Assembly: GCF_014202275.1 (NCBI RefSeq)
Contig: NZ_JACHGF010000011.1
Location: forward strand, 124,001 to 188,000
Length of the DNA: 64,000 bases
DNA from: Rhabdobacter roseus
GTDB lineage: Bacteria; Bacteroidota; Bacteroidia; Cytophagales; Spirosomataceae
Direction: 5' to 3'
Part shown: positions 32,452 through 41,648 of the stretch, piece by piece
How the letters are laid out: the number at the start of each line of letters is the position of its first letter
Position numbering within the stretch: position 1 is the first letter of the stretch
Notes under the pieces: generated by a model
The model's input: only the letters and a program-made list of their open reading frames with translations
Databases searched by the model: none
What the model was told of the DNA's origin: nothing
Program-made: the position numbers and the translations under genes

Positions 32452-33261
32452 CTAGCGCTGGGTCAGGGCTCGTAATTTGATTTCGGTCAGCTTTCGTTTC
32501 GTATCCAGCGGAAATTCCCCCTTCATGATCCAGTCGTAGAAGGCGGGCTCCTTTTGAAGTACCTCCACCACGCGCTTGCCATTGTGTTTACCAAAATTAA
32601 AAACTTCCTCGCCCTGCTCATTGAAGACCATCCGGCCCGCAAAATCCACCGAGCGGGTGGCCGTGAGCTCGTGCAGGGCGTCCATGTCATTTTTGACCGG
32701 CTCAAATTCGTTCCCCTGCTCGTCCTTGATGGTCCGACCCGCGTAGTGGCTGATCTGGGCGTTAAGTACCTCGTAGGTAGCCAGGGCGTCTGCCTCCGCT
32801 CCGTGTGCCCCAATGAGCTCCTTGCCGCAATAAAACTTATAAGCGGCGGCCAGGTTCCTTGGCTCCATGAGGTGAAAAATACGCTGGGCATCCACCAGGC
32901 GGCGGTTTTTTACGTCAAAGTCAACCCCTACTCGCAGAAATTCCTCCACCAGCATGGGTACATCGAAGCGGTTGCTGTTGAAGCCCGCCAGGTCGCAGCC
33001 CGACAAAAACGTCGCCATCGACTTGGCAATGCCCTTAAACGTAGGACAATCTTTCACATCCTCGTCGTAGATCCCGTGGATCAGGCTCGACTCCAGTGGA
33101 ATGGGCATCTCGGGATTAACCCGCTGCGTACGCACTTCTGTTTCGCCATTCGGCAGGGCCTTCACTACGGATATTTCCACGATCCGGTCGCGCGAAATAG
33201 TAACACCCGTGGTTTCCAGGTCAAAAATAGCGAGTGGTTTCTTGAGATGTAGCGTATGCAT
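32452..33261 (-). CDS. DnaQ-like 3'-5' exonuclease
   Basis: 269 residues. DEDDh exonuclease core: Exo I AIFDLETTGVTISRDRIVEI (Asp and Glu), Exo II GFNSNRFDVPML, Exo III HGAEADALATYEVL with the catalytic His. The C-terminal part (VFNFGKHNGKRVVEVLQKEP, FYDWIMKGEFPLDTKRKL) is a DUF3820-like domain often attached to such exonucleases. It may proofread DNA or trim RNA; it is not clearly the replicative epsilon subunit. Single gene. Confidence 0.88.
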   Translation of the reverse strand: MHTLHLKKPLAIFDLETTGVTISRDRIVEISVVKALPNGETEVRTQRVNPEMPIPLESSLIHGIYDEDVKDCPTFKGIAKSMATFLSGCDLAGFNSNRFDVPMLVEEFLRVGVDFDVKNRRLVDAQRIFHLMEPRNLAAAYKFYCGKELIGAHGAEADALATYEVLNAQISHYAGRTIKDEQGNEFEPVKNDMDALHELTATRSVDFAGRMVFNEQGEEVFNFGKHNGKRVVEVLQKEPAFYDWIMKGEFPLDTKRKLTEIKLRALTQR

Positions 33262-33384
33262 AGCTGGGGTAGGCTTGGAGTATAAGCGCTGCGAAGTTAG
33301 GGTTTAACACCATATAAGCCCAAAAAAGCCCCAGTTTCCTGCGAAAAACCGGGGCTATTAGTACAAATCGAATACCATATATAA

Positions 33385-34884
33385 CTACTCCATCCAGCCG
33401 TAGGATTTGGTGACGGCTTTTTGCCAACCCGCGTAGAATTCGTCGCGGCGAAGGGCGGCCTGATCGGGCTCCCAGCTGCGGGCCACGGCCCAGTTTTTCC
33501 GCAGATCTTCTTTGTCGGCCCAGTATCCTACGGCCAGTCCGGCGGCGTAGGCGGCACCCAGGGCGGTCGTCTCGGCTACGGCGGGTGCTACGACGGGCAC
33601 CCCCAGCATATCGGCCTGAAACTGCATGAGCAACTCATTGGCTACCATGCCGCCGTCTACCCGCAGCGCCACCAGATCTATGCCCGAGTCCTGCGCCATG
33701 GCGTTCACCACGTCTACGGTTTGGTAGGCTGTGGCTTCCAGCACCGCCCGCGCAATGTGCCCCTTGTTGACGTAGCGGGTCAAGCCCGCGATAACGCCCC
33801 GGGCGTCGTTGCGCCAGTAGGGAGCGTACAGGCCCGAGAAGGCCGGCACCACGTAAGCTCCGCCGTTGTCCTCGACGGTCCGGGCCAGGCTCTCAATGTC
33901 TTCGCTCCGCTGGATAAGCCCCAGGTTGTCCCGCACCCACTGCACCAACGCCCCCGCAATGGCAATACTACCCTCCAGCGCGTACTGCACCGGCTCCTGG
34001 CCAAACTGGTAGGCAATGGTCGTGAGCAGCCCGTTTTCGGACATTTTTAGTTCATCGCCCGTATTCATCACCAGAAAACAACCCGTACCGTAGGTATTTT
34101 TAGCCATGCCCGGATCAAAGCAGGCCTGCCCTACCAGCGCTGCGTGCTGGTCGCCCAGGGCCCCCGCGATGGGTACCCCCGGAAGTACCTCCGAAGCCAC
34201 TGTACCGTAGACTTCGCTGCTGCTGCGGATCGTCGGTAGCATGGTTTTGGGAATGCGGTAGGCCTCGAGCATGGCGTCGTCCCAGGCTAGGGTGCGCAAG
34301 TTCATGAGCTGTGTACGGCTGGCGTTGGTGACGTCCGTGACGTGGATGCCGCCCTGGGTACCTCCCGTCAGGTGCCAGATCAGAAAGGTATCTATAGTAC
34401 CAAACAGCGCCGTGCCGTTTTCGGCGTCTTCCCGCAGTCCCTCCACGTTTTCGAGCAGCCACTGCAACTTCAGACCACTGAAGTAGGTCGATACGGGTAG
34501 TCCCGTCCGTTCCCGAAACTGGTCCAACCCGCCCTGCTGCTCGTATTGCGCTACCTGCTCGCTGGTGCGGGTATCCTGCCACACCAGGGCGTTGTAGTAG
34601 GGGCGGCCCGTCCGGCGATTCCAGACCACGGTGGTCTCGCGTTGGTTGGTAATGCCGATGGCCGCAATGTCGCGGGCCGTGGCGGAGACTTTGATGCGCG
34701 CCAGCGCAACGACCTCCAGGGTATTTTTCCAGATTTCGTCCGGATTGTGCTCTACCCAGCCGGGTTTCGGATAAATTTGCGCGTGCTCCTTCTGCGCTAC
34801 CGACACGATGGTACCGGTACGGTCAAAAAATATACAGCGGGTGCTGGTGGTACCCTGGTCAATGGCGGCCACGTATTTAGCCAT
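33385..34884 (-). CDS. glpK: Glycerol kinase
   Basis: ATP-dependent phosphorylation of glycerol to glycerol 3-phosphate. 499 residues from ATG 34884 ([20 protein letters not shown]); the open frame to 35001 adds 39 unlikely residues. FGGY-kinase motifs are present: [44 protein letters not shown] and [18 protein letters not shown]. No glpF or glpD is adjacent. Divergent from pbpC, with 187 bases between start codons. Confidence 0.96.
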   Translation of the reverse strand: MAKYVAAIDQGTTSTRCIFFDRTGTIVSVAQKEHAQIYPKPGWVEHNPDEIWKNTLEVVALARIKVSATARDIAAIGITNQRETTVVWNRRTGRPYYNALVWQDTRTSEQVAQYEQQGGLDQFRERTGLPVSTYFSGLKLQWLLENVEGLREDAENGTALFGTIDTFLIWHLTGGTQGGIHVTDVTNASRTQLMNLRTLAWDDAMLEAYRIPKTMLPTIRSSSEVYGTVASEVLPGVPIAGALGDQHAALVGQACFDPGMAKNTYGTGCFLVMNTGDELKMSENGLLTTIAYQFGQEPVQYALEGSIAIAGALVQWVRDNLGLIQRSEDIESLARTVEDNGGAYVVPAFSGLYAPYWRNDARGVIAGLTRYVNKGHIARAVLEATAYQTVDVVNAMAQDSGIDLVALRVDGGMVANELLMQFQADMLGVPVVAPAVAETTALGAAYAAGLAVGYWADKEDLRKNWAVARSWEPDQAALRRDEFYAGWQKAVTKSYGWME

Positions 34885-35071
34885 AGTAGTATTTCGTTTA
34901 GCTTTTTTAGGAAGAAAAGGGGGAAATAGCGGAATTTTTACCAGAAGCACAAACGCCAAAATTGAAAGGCCAGCTGCTGGGTGCGCTACAGCCGCTGCCA
35001 AGCACCTGATCCAGGCGTTGGGGTACTTGCCTGACTTATGCTATTTTTACGCTATTAAAAGACCAAAGCCC

Positions 35072-37411
35072 TTGCGTCGCCCTCGCCTACTCGCTGATCA
35101 AAAACTAAAGAAGGTACTTAGTACTACCCTACTCGGGCTGGCGGGGGTACTTCTAGCCTTTTTTATCGGGGACTGGTGGTTCCCGTTCCGGCCGGCAGTA
35201 CGGTATTCTACCCAGATATTGGCCGAAGATGGTACCGTGCTGCACGCTTTCCTGAGCCCGGACGACAAGTGGCGACTCTACACGGAGCTTTCGGAAATAA
35301 CCCCGCTGCTGCGCCAGACCCTCATGCACAAAGAAGACCGGTACTTTTACTGGCATCCGGGCGTGAATCCGCTGGCGCTGATACGGGCTACGGCCCGCAA
35401 CCTGCTGGCGGGCCGCCGCACGTCCGGGGCGTCTACCATCACGATGCAGGTAGTGCGGCTGCTGGAGCCGCGCCCGCGTACCTACCGCAGCAAGGCCATC
35501 GAGCTCTTCCGGGCGCTACAGCTGGAATGGCACTTTTCCAAAGACGAAATCCTGCAGCTGTACCTCAACTTGGTACCTTACGGCGGCAACATCGAGGGCA
35601 TCAAGGCGGCCTCGCTGCTGTACTTCGGCAAGCCGCCCCAGCTGCTAAGCCTGGCCGAAATCACGGCATTGACTATAGTACCCAACCGGCCCTCCAGCCT
35701 GCGGCCCGGTCGGCGCAACGACGCCCTGCACCGCGAGCGCAACCGTTGGCTGGAACGCTTCCGAAAAGAAAATCTATTTGCGCCCGGCGTTATCCACGAC
35801 GCCCTCAACGAGCCGCTGAACGCACAGCGACTCCCGCCCCCGCGCCTGGCCCCACACCTGGCCCTGCGGCTCCGGAACGAGTACCCCCAGCAGCCAACGA
35901 TCCGCACCAGTCTGCGGCCCCCACGCCAGGCGCAGGCCGAAACGCTGGTCAAAAACTACGTCAACCGGCTGCGGGCGCTCAACATCCATAACGCCGCGGT
36001 GCTGGTGGTGAACAACGAAACGATGGCCGTGGAAGCCTACGTGGGCTCGGCGGATTTTCACAACCCCTACGACGGCGGGCAGGTGGATGGCATCCGGGCC
36101 GTGCGCTCGCCGGGAAGTACCCTCAAGCCGCTGCTGTACGCCACGGCTTTTGATAAGGGCCTGCTTACGCCCAAGATGGTACTGAACGACGTACCTACTA
36201 ACTTCGGTGGCTACGAACCCGAGAACTTCGACCAGCGCTTCAACGGCCCCGTGACGGTGGCTTTTGCCCTAGCCAACTCCCTAAACGTACCCTCCGTGAA
36301 GGTACTTAAAGACCTCGGTACGGCTACGCTGGTGGAGCAGTTGAAAAAAGCGCATTTCAAAACCGTCGAGAAGCAGGCCCCGGAGCTGGGGCTGTCGCTG
36401 ATCCTGGGCGGTTGCGGCGTGACGCTCGAGGAATTAACGCGGCTGTTTGCGGCCTTTGCCCGGCAGGGGAAATGGCAGCCGCTGGGGTACCTGGCTTCCC
36501 AAAGTACACCCACGAAGCCGGTAACCGACGTCGCGCTGATCTCGCCCGAAGCGGCCTTTCTCATTCATGAAGTACTGACGCAAGTCACGCGCCCCGACCT
36601 GCCCAACCAGTTTGAAAGTACCTACCGCCTGCCGCGTATTGCCTGGAAAACGGGTACTTCCTACGGCAAGCGCGACGCCTGGAGCATCGGCTACAACCGC
36701 CGCTATACCGTGGGCGTGTGGGTTGGGAATTTTTCGGGTGAAGGGGTACCTGAGCTCAGCGGGGCCAATATCGCCACGCCGCTGCTTTTTGATATTTTCA
36801 ACGCGCTGGACTACAACGCCCCGCGCGACGGGTACCCACCCCCGGCCAACCTGCACCTGCGGAAAGTATGCGCCGAAAGCGGAGCGCTACCGGAGGCTTT
36901 TTGTACGAATCAAATCACCGACTACGCCATCATGGGCGTATCGCCCTACCGCCGGTGCCAGCACCGCCGCTGGGTATTTACCGACGAGAAGGCGCGGGTG
37001 TCGTACTGTACGCAGTGCCTGCCCGAGCGGGGGTACCTCAAGCGCTCCTACCCCAACCTGGCCCCGGAGCTGATTGCCTACTACGAATTGAAGAAACTAC
37101 CCTACGAGAAAATACCGCCGCACAACCCCGCCTGCGAGCGGGTATTTCGGGAAGGAGCACCGCTGATCGTGAGCCCCAACGACGGCAGCGAGTACTACCT
37201 GCCCGCCGGGGAGCCAGCGCAGCTCCAGCTCAGCTGCCAGGCCGCCAACGACGTACGGGAGGTGTTCTGGTACCTCAACGACCGCCTCTACCAGCGGGCC
37301 GCGCCCACCGAAGCCGTCTTTGTGAGCCCGCCACCGGGCCGCGTCAAGATTTCGTGCAGCGACGACAAGGGCCGCAACGCCGACATCTGGATTCAGGTAA
37401 AAAATTTATGA
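35072..37411 (+). CDS. pbpC: Penicillin-binding protein 1C (bifunctional glycosyltransferase/transpeptidase)
   Basis: Class A PBP building and cross-linking peptidoglycan in the periplasm. No in-frame ATG exists near the true start; TTG 35072 gives MRRPRLLADQKLKKVL and a membrane anchor at about 18-37, total 779 residues, normal for PbpC. The open frame to 34808 overlaps glpK and is rejected. The GT51 domain shows HKEDRYFYWHPGVNPLA and SGASTITMQVVR. The transpeptidase has SPGSTLKPLLY (SxxK), ANSLNVPSVKVL (SxN) and KTGTSYGKRDAW (KTG). The last 90 residues are the BiPBP_C domain. The usual alpha-2-macroglobulin partner gene is absent. Confidence 0.9.
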   Translation: MRRPRLLADQKLKKVLSTTLLGLAGVLLAFFIGDWWFPFRPAVRYSTQILAEDGTVLHAFLSPDDKWRLYTELSEITPLLRQTLMHKEDRYFYWHPGVNPLALIRATARNLLAGRRTSGASTITMQVVRLLEPRPRTYRSKAIELFRALQLEWHFSKDEILQLYLNLVPYGGNIEGIKAASLLYFGKPPQLLSLAEITALTIVPNRPSSLRPGRRNDALHRERNRWLERFRKENLFAPGVIHDALNEPLNAQRLPPPRLAPHLALRLRNEYPQQPTIRTSLRPPRQAQAETLVKNYVNRLRALNIHNAAVLVVNNETMAVEAYVGSADFHNPYDGGQVDGIRAVRSPGSTLKPLLYATAFDKGLLTPKMVLNDVPTNFGGYEPENFDQRFNGPVTVAFALANSLNVPSVKVLKDLGTATLVEQLKKAHFKTVEKQAPELGLSLILGGCGVTLEELTRLFAAFARQGKWQPLGYLASQSTPTKPVTDVALISPEAAFLIHEVLTQVTRPDLPNQFESTYRLPRIAWKTGTSYGKRDAWSIGYNRRYTVGVWVGNFSGEGVPELSGANIATPLLFDIFNALDYNAPRDGYPPPANLHLRKVCAESGALPEAFCTNQITDYAIMGVSPYRRCQHRRWVFTDEKARVSYCTQCLPERGYLKRSYPNLAPELIAYYELKKLPYEKIPPHNPACERVFREGAPLIVSPNDGSEYYLPAGEPAQLQLSCQAANDVREVFWYLNDRLYQRAAPTEAVFVSPPPGRVKISCSDDKGRNADIWIQVKNL

Positions 37412-37417
37412 ACATGA

Positions 37418-37449
37418 GGGGTACTTTGGAAGAAAAGTAAAAGTACCCC
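37418..37449. terminator. GTAC-arm hairpin between convergent pbpC and fRMsr genes
   Basis: GGGGTACTTT/AAAGTACCCC (37418-37427 with 37440-37449), 12-base loop, between two convergent genes. Similar arms occur at 10125-10170 and 21925-21958. Confidence 0.4.
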
Positions 37450-37461
37450 CTGCAAAGGTAC

Positions 37462-37947
37462 CTAGAGCTTCCGCTCGATGAGCTTCATGAGCTTTTCCAG
37501 GCCGTGGGCGTCGGCCGGGCCAAAGTCGTCGAGCTGGTCGCTGTCTACATCCAGCACCAGGGCCACGGTCCCGTTGCGGTGAAAAACGGGCACGACGATC
37601 TCGGAGCGGGAGGCGGAGCTGCACGCAATGTGCCCCGGAAAGGCGTCTACGTCGGGCACCACGATGGTCTCGGCGCGGGTGTAACAGGCCCCGCAGACGC
37701 CCTTGTGAAACGGAATTCGCGTGCAGGCGATGGGCCCCTGGAAAGGCCCCAGTACCAGTTGTCCTTCTTTGGCTACATAAAAACCTACCCAGAAGAACCC
37801 AAAAGCCTCTTTCAGCGCCGCCGCTACGTTGGCCAGGTTGGCCGTCAGGTCACTTTCGGTTTCTAGCAGGGCGGCTAGTTGGGGATACAGCGCCTCGTAG
37901 CGCTCGGCGCGGTTGGTGATGGTGGGAAGAAGGAGCGTTTCGGCCAT
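37462..37947 (-). CDS. Free methionine-(R)-sulfoxide reductase (GAF-domain fRMsr)
   Basis: Reduces free methionine-R-sulfoxide. 161 residues, one GAF domain: FGFFWVGFYVAKEGQLVLGP, then the three conserved cysteines in GPIACTRIPFHKGVCGACYT and DVDAFPGHIACSSASRSEIV. Start at ATG 37947 (MAETLLLPT); the extension to 37998 is dropped. Convergent with pbpC. Confidence 0.9.
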   Translation of the reverse strand: MAETLLLPTITNRAERYEALYPQLAALLETESDLTANLANVAAALKEAFGFFWVGFYVAKEGQLVLGPFQGPIACTRIPFHKGVCGACYTRAETIVVPDVDAFPGHIACSSASRSEIVVPVFHRNGTVALVLDVDSDQLDDFGPADAHGLEKLMKLIERKL

Positions 37948-38022
37948 GAGGTACCTGGAGTTTTTCTTATTAAAAAAGCAGTGCTCTTTTAACGACAAAC
38001 GCCGCCGCGGAAGTTCCGGTAC

Positions 38023-38448
38023 CTAGCGCGGCCTGGGGCTATGCTTTTTGAAAACGTACTCGCCCGAGCCCCACGGATTGAGTACTAGTTGCTGGCTCGT
38101 GAGCGATACTATAGGATACGTATTTCCATAAGTACTGGACATACACATCGCCCGAATCCGAAGTTGGTTATCCTCCATGGCATAACTACCTCTGCCGCAG
38201 CCCAGGAAACCATATTCGACGGGAATAGTATTCTCGTAGCTTTCGTTAAAGGTCAAATCGTTGGAAAACGAAATATAAACGTGCTTGTTGGCAGGTACCT
38301 TCACTTCGTTGCAGGTACTTTGTCCGCTGGGTTTACAGTAGGTAGTTAGTCGCCAGGTACCTACCAGGGCATTGGCAGGGTCTACGGCCTCTTTGCTTCG
38401 GCAGGCGGCCATACTGAAGATCAACAGTAGCGTAGCGATTCGTCTCAT
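38023..38448 (-). CDS. Putative lipocalin-like lipoprotein
   Basis: 141 residues. MRRIATLLLIFSMAACRSKE is a lipoprotein signal with Cys16. LVGTWRLTTYCKPSGQSTCN, a mid strand ISFSNDLTFNE, and LRIRAMCMSS then IVSLTSQQLVLNP follow the pattern of short lipocalin-like/META-like beta-barrels common in Bacteroidota. Four cysteines in the mature part may form disulfides. Function unknown. Confidence 0.65.
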   Translation of the reverse strand: MRRIATLLLIFSMAACRSKEAVDPANALVGTWRLTTYCKPSGQSTCNEVKVPANKHVYISFSNDLTFNESYENTIPVEYGFLGCGRGSYAMEDNQLRIRAMCMSSTYGNTYPIVSLTSQQLVLNPWGSGEYVFKKHSPRPR

Positions 38449-38599
38449 AGCGGGGCGTTTTGTGGGTGCAGGAAGAAGACCGCCGTTGGCTGAAATTGGT
38501 TGGAAACCGTTTTTCTTTTTTTGAAAATAAAGTACATAACCTTCTCATTGCTACGATTTCCTGGAAAATGGTCTTTCGGGTACACGCGTCGGAGACGCT

Positions 38600-38639
38600 A
38601 GAAGAGGCCACCCCCATAGCAAATGGGGGTGAGCCTTCT
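38600..38639 (-). terminator. Hairpin after the isomerase-like gene
   Basis: AGAAG-GGC-ACCCCCAT pairs with ATGGGGGT-GCC-CTTCT (38600-38617 with 38623-38639, one bulge and one mismatch), right after the stop at 38642. T-tail is poor. Confidence 0.45.
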
Positions 38640-38641
38640 GC

Positions 38642-39511
38642 CTACTCCCGCAGGCCTGTCAGGTAGGCGATGCTTTTGGGTACGTACTCCAGCTCCCGGT
38701 CGCTTTCGTCCTCGATGAAGTAGTGTTTTATGCCTGCTTTCTTGGCGGCTTTAAGCACCGCCGGGAAGTCAATTTGTCCCGTGCCCAGGGGTACATCGTT
38801 TTCGGCGGGGGTACCTCCGGTCAAATCACCCACGACGCCTTTTTTGAGGTCTTTGAGGTGCATGAGCTTGAAGCGGTTGCCGTACTTGTTGAGCAAGGCC
38901 ACGGGATCAGCGCCGCCGTGCTTGGTCCAGAGCACGTCCATCTCGAAGGAAACGTACTTCGGGTCGGTATTTTCCACCATGTAGTCAAACAAAGTACCCT
39001 GGCCGTAGGGCTGAAACTCGTAGCCGTGGTTGTGGTAGCAGAAGGTAATGCCCTGCTCCTGAAGTACCTTCCCGACGCGGTTAAAATCTTCGACGGCCTG
39101 CTTGGCGTTTTCCAGCGTGAAGTTGCCCTTTTGGTGCGGAATCCAGGCTACCATCACGTAGGAGGCCCCCAGGGCTTTGGCCAGCTGGGCTACGTCCTGC
39201 GGATCTTTCACGATTTGCTCGTAGCCCGCGCCCGTGGAGGGTATCTTGATGCCCCGCGCATCGCACATTTTCTTGAATTCCTCGGGCGTCAGGCCACGCG
39301 GTGCGCCGCCTTCCAGCTCCTTGAAACCCAGCTTCTGGATGATGTCGAGAGTAGCCGCCACGTCCTTAGGGAAGTGGTTGCGGTAGGTATAGGCCTGTAC
39401 GCCCAGCGGGAAACTATAGACCGGTTTGCCCTTTTTTTGGGCCAGGGCGTCGGTCATCGCGCCCGCCAGGAGCCCGGCGGCACAAGCCAGCAGGAAAGTA
39501 AGTCGTTTCAT
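38642..39511 (-). CDS. Exported sugar phosphate isomerase/epimerase-like protein
   Basis: 289 residues from ATG 39511. A Sec signal (MKRLTFLLACAAGLLAGAMT, DALAQ) precedes a xylose-isomerase-like TIM barrel: FPLGVQAYTYRNHFPKDVAA, FCYHNHGYEF with metal His, SFEMDVLWTKHGGADP, LMHLKDLKKG, and GTGQIDFPAVLKAAKKAGI. Metal-dependent sugar isomerase or epimerase acting in the periplasm is inferred; substrate unknown. Such proteins are common in Cytophagales sugar-scavenging loci together with DUF1080 proteins like the one at position 1. Confidence 0.82.
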   Translation of the reverse strand: MKRLTFLLACAAGLLAGAMTDALAQKKGKPVYSFPLGVQAYTYRNHFPKDVAATLDIIQKLGFKELEGGAPRGLTPEEFKKMCDARGIKIPSTGAGYEQIVKDPQDVAQLAKALGASYVMVAWIPHQKGNFTLENAKQAVEDFNRVGKVLQEQGITFCYHNHGYEFQPYGQGTLFDYMVENTDPKYVSFEMDVLWTKHGGADPVALLNKYGNRFKLMHLKDLKKGVVGDLTGGTPAENDVPLGTGQIDFPAVLKAAKKAGIKHYFIEDESDRELEYVPKSIAYLTGLRE

Positions 39512-39661
39512 CAGTAGGTAGTTAGTGGTTCGTATCATAGCAGATGCTCTTCTTATTTCTAATAATAAGTACCTTTCGGGGCACACCTACTTTACCAATC
39601 CCTGTTTTCCTTAACCCAATCCGTAACCGGGGGCTGCAAGATGAAAAATTGTTTGTACACC

Positions 39662-40642
39662 CTACTTCATCCAGTAGTCGGCCTCGACCACCCGGTTTTG
39701 GCCATCCTGCCATAAGGCGAAGTTGAAGCCCTTCTGAATGCTATAGGCGCCGTACTCCCCTTTTTTATTCACGGCCAGGTACCCTACTTGAAAATCTTTA
39801 AAGTCAGCCTTGGTTTTTCCTTTTACAATGCGGCCAATGGCTTCTTCGCAGGCCTGCTGCGGGCTACGCCCCTGACGCATGAGCTCTACCAGCAGAAACG
39901 ACCCGAGCGTCCGCATCACAAACTCACCCACGCCCGTTGCGCAGGCCCCACCTACCTCATTATCCACGTAGAGTCCGGCTCCGATGATGGGCGAGTCGCC
40001 CACGCGGCCATGGAGCTTGTAGGCCATGCCGCTGGTGGTGCAGGCTCCGGCCATATCACCCTTGGCGTCCAGGGTTAGCATTCCGATGGTGTCGTGGCGC
40101 TCCACGTTCACGATGGGTTGGTACTTGGCCGTCTTGAGCCATTCTTTCCAGGCTTTCTCCGAGCGGGGCGTCAGCAGGTTTTGTTTTTTAAAGCCATTTT
40201 CGAGCGCAAATTGCAGGGCTCCCGCCCCGCTGAGCATCACGTGCGGGGTTTTTTCCATCACCAGCCGGGCCACCGAGATGGGGTGCATGATGTGCTCGAG
40301 GTAGGTCACGGCCCCGGCGTTGCCTTTCTCGTCCATGATGCAGGCGTCCAGCGTCACGTGGCCGTCGCGGTCGGGCAGGCCCCCCAGGCCCACGCTGGTG
40401 TCGTTGGGGTCGGCTTCCTGTACTTTTACTCCCGCTTCGACGGCATCCAGGGCGCGTCCGTTTTTTTCGAGAATGGCCCGGGCGGCTTCGTTGGCCTTGA
40501 GGCGATCCCAGGTACAGATAGCCATCGGAAAGCCTCCCGCCGTCGGGGCAGGAGCGGGAGTAGCTTCGGCCTGAGTAGCCATTAGGGGCGCCGACAGCAA
40601 GGCTGCGCCTCCGGTTTGCAGGAATTTACGCCGGTTTAGCAT
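39662..40642 (-). CDS. N4-(beta-N-acetylglucosaminyl)-L-asparaginase, Tat-exported
   Basis: Ntn-hydrolase that cleaves the GlcNAc-Asn link of glycoasparagines. 326 residues. The N-terminus MLNRRKFLQTGGAALLSAPL is a twin-arginine signal. VGLGGLPDRDGHVTLDA, the autocleavage/nucleophile site NVERHDTIGML (Thr), GRVGDSPIIGAGLYVDNEVG and ATGVGEFVMR are glycosylasparaginase hallmarks. It should be cleaved into alpha and beta chains before the Thr. Confidence 0.9.
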   Translation of the reverse strand: MLNRRKFLQTGGAALLSAPLMATQAEATPAPAPTAGGFPMAICTWDRLKANEAARAILEKNGRALDAVEAGVKVQEADPNDTSVGLGGLPDRDGHVTLDACIMDEKGNAGAVTYLEHIMHPISVARLVMEKTPHVMLSGAGALQFALENGFKKQNLLTPRSEKAWKEWLKTAKYQPIVNVERHDTIGMLTLDAKGDMAGACTTSGMAYKLHGRVGDSPIIGAGLYVDNEVGGACATGVGEFVMRTLGSFLLVELMRQGRSPQQACEEAIGRIVKGKTKADFKDFQVGYLAVNKKGEYGAYSIQKGFNFALWQDGQNRVVEADYWMK

Positions 40643-40748
40643 AGAAAAAAGGAGTGATGAGGTAAAATTGCGTTACTTTGAACTCTCCGCCGAGCAAAGG
40701 CCTCAGACAAAGGAGTCTCGAAGATACGAGCAATTATTAAAAAAATTT

Positions 40749-41582
40749 ATGAATTACCGGCATATCTTACTCATGGATGGCCCCGACCATAAGGGGCTCA
40801 TCTACCAGGTAACCCGCGTGCTCTTTGAGCATAACCAAAATATCATCCGGAATAACGAGTACGTGAGCCCCTCGGGCTACTTCTTCATGCGGACCGAATT
40901 TGAGGGTGAGGCCGACGCCTCGCAACTGCTGGAGGTACTTCGCCGGGAGCTCCCGGAAGGGATTAATCTGCGCCTTAACCCCAAAAAAAAGAAGGACATT
41001 GTGCTGCTGGTGACCAAGGAGCACCACTGCCTGGGCGAGTTGCTGATCCGCTACGCCTTTGATGAGCTGGACGCCACCATCCAGGCCGTCATTAGCAACT
41101 ACAACGTGCTGCAGCCGCTCGTCAGTAAGTTCGGGATTCCTTTCCATTACATCTCCCACGAGCATAAGACGCGCCCGGAGCACGAGGAGGCCATCCTGCG
41201 CACGCTGGACATTTACCAGCCCGAGTACCTGGTGCTGGCCAAGTACATGCGGGTACTTACGGCCGACTTTGTTCAGCACTTCCCGGATCGCATCGTCAAC
41301 ATCCACCACTCGTTTTTGCCCGCGTTTATCGGGGCCAATCCCTACCGCCAGGCCTACGAGCGGGGCGTCAAGATCATCGGGGCTACGGCGCATTTTGTCA
41401 ATAATAACCTCGACGAAGGGCCCATCATTGCGCAGGACGTGAAAAGCGTAGACCACCGCCAAACCGCCACCGACATGGCTACGCTGGGCCGGGATACAGA
41501 AAAACAGGTACTTTCCAAAGCCCTGAAGCTGGTCTTCAACGACCGCGTATTCATCCATCACAACCGGACCATTATTTTGTAA
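40749..41582 (+). CDS. purU: Formyltetrahydrofolate deformylase
   Basis: Hydrolyses 10-formyl-THF to formate and THF, balancing one-carbon pools. 277 residues from ATG 40749 (MNYRHILLMDGPDHKG); the frame to 40668 lacks family similarity. An N-terminal ACT domain (1-85, GLIYQVTRVLFEHNQNIIRN) is followed by the formyltransferase fold with VNIHHSFLPAF (catalytic Asn/His) and GATAHFVNNNLDEGPIIAQD (catalytic Asp). Followed by a perfect hairpin terminator. Confidence 0.94.
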   Translation: MNYRHILLMDGPDHKGLIYQVTRVLFEHNQNIIRNNEYVSPSGYFFMRTEFEGEADASQLLEVLRRELPEGINLRLNPKKKKDIVLLVTKEHHCLGELLIRYAFDELDATIQAVISNYNVLQPLVSKFGIPFHYISHEHKTRPEHEEAILRTLDIYQPEYLVLAKYMRVLTADFVQHFPDRIVNIHHSFLPAFIGANPYRQAYERGVKIIGATAHFVNNNLDEGPIIAQDVKSVDHRQTATDMATLGRDTEKQVLSKALKLVFNDRVFIHHNRTIIL

Positions 41583-41584
41583 AA

Positions 41585-41614
41585 AAATCAGCCCGACGAG
41601 GGCCGGGCTGATTT
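41585..41614. terminator. Terminator between purU and the DUF4097-like gene
   Basis: AAATCAGCCCG/CGGGCTGATTT (41585-41595 with 41604-41614), perfect 11-bp stem, between convergent genes. Confidence 0.7.
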
Positions 41615-41648
41615 CAACTACGTGGTCTGAGGAAAATCGGGAAAAAGG

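Noticed and set aside
34808-35071. Long N-terminal extension of pbpC
   Set aside because: It overlaps the start of divergent glpK and lacks family similarity; the TTG at 35072 gives normal topology and length.
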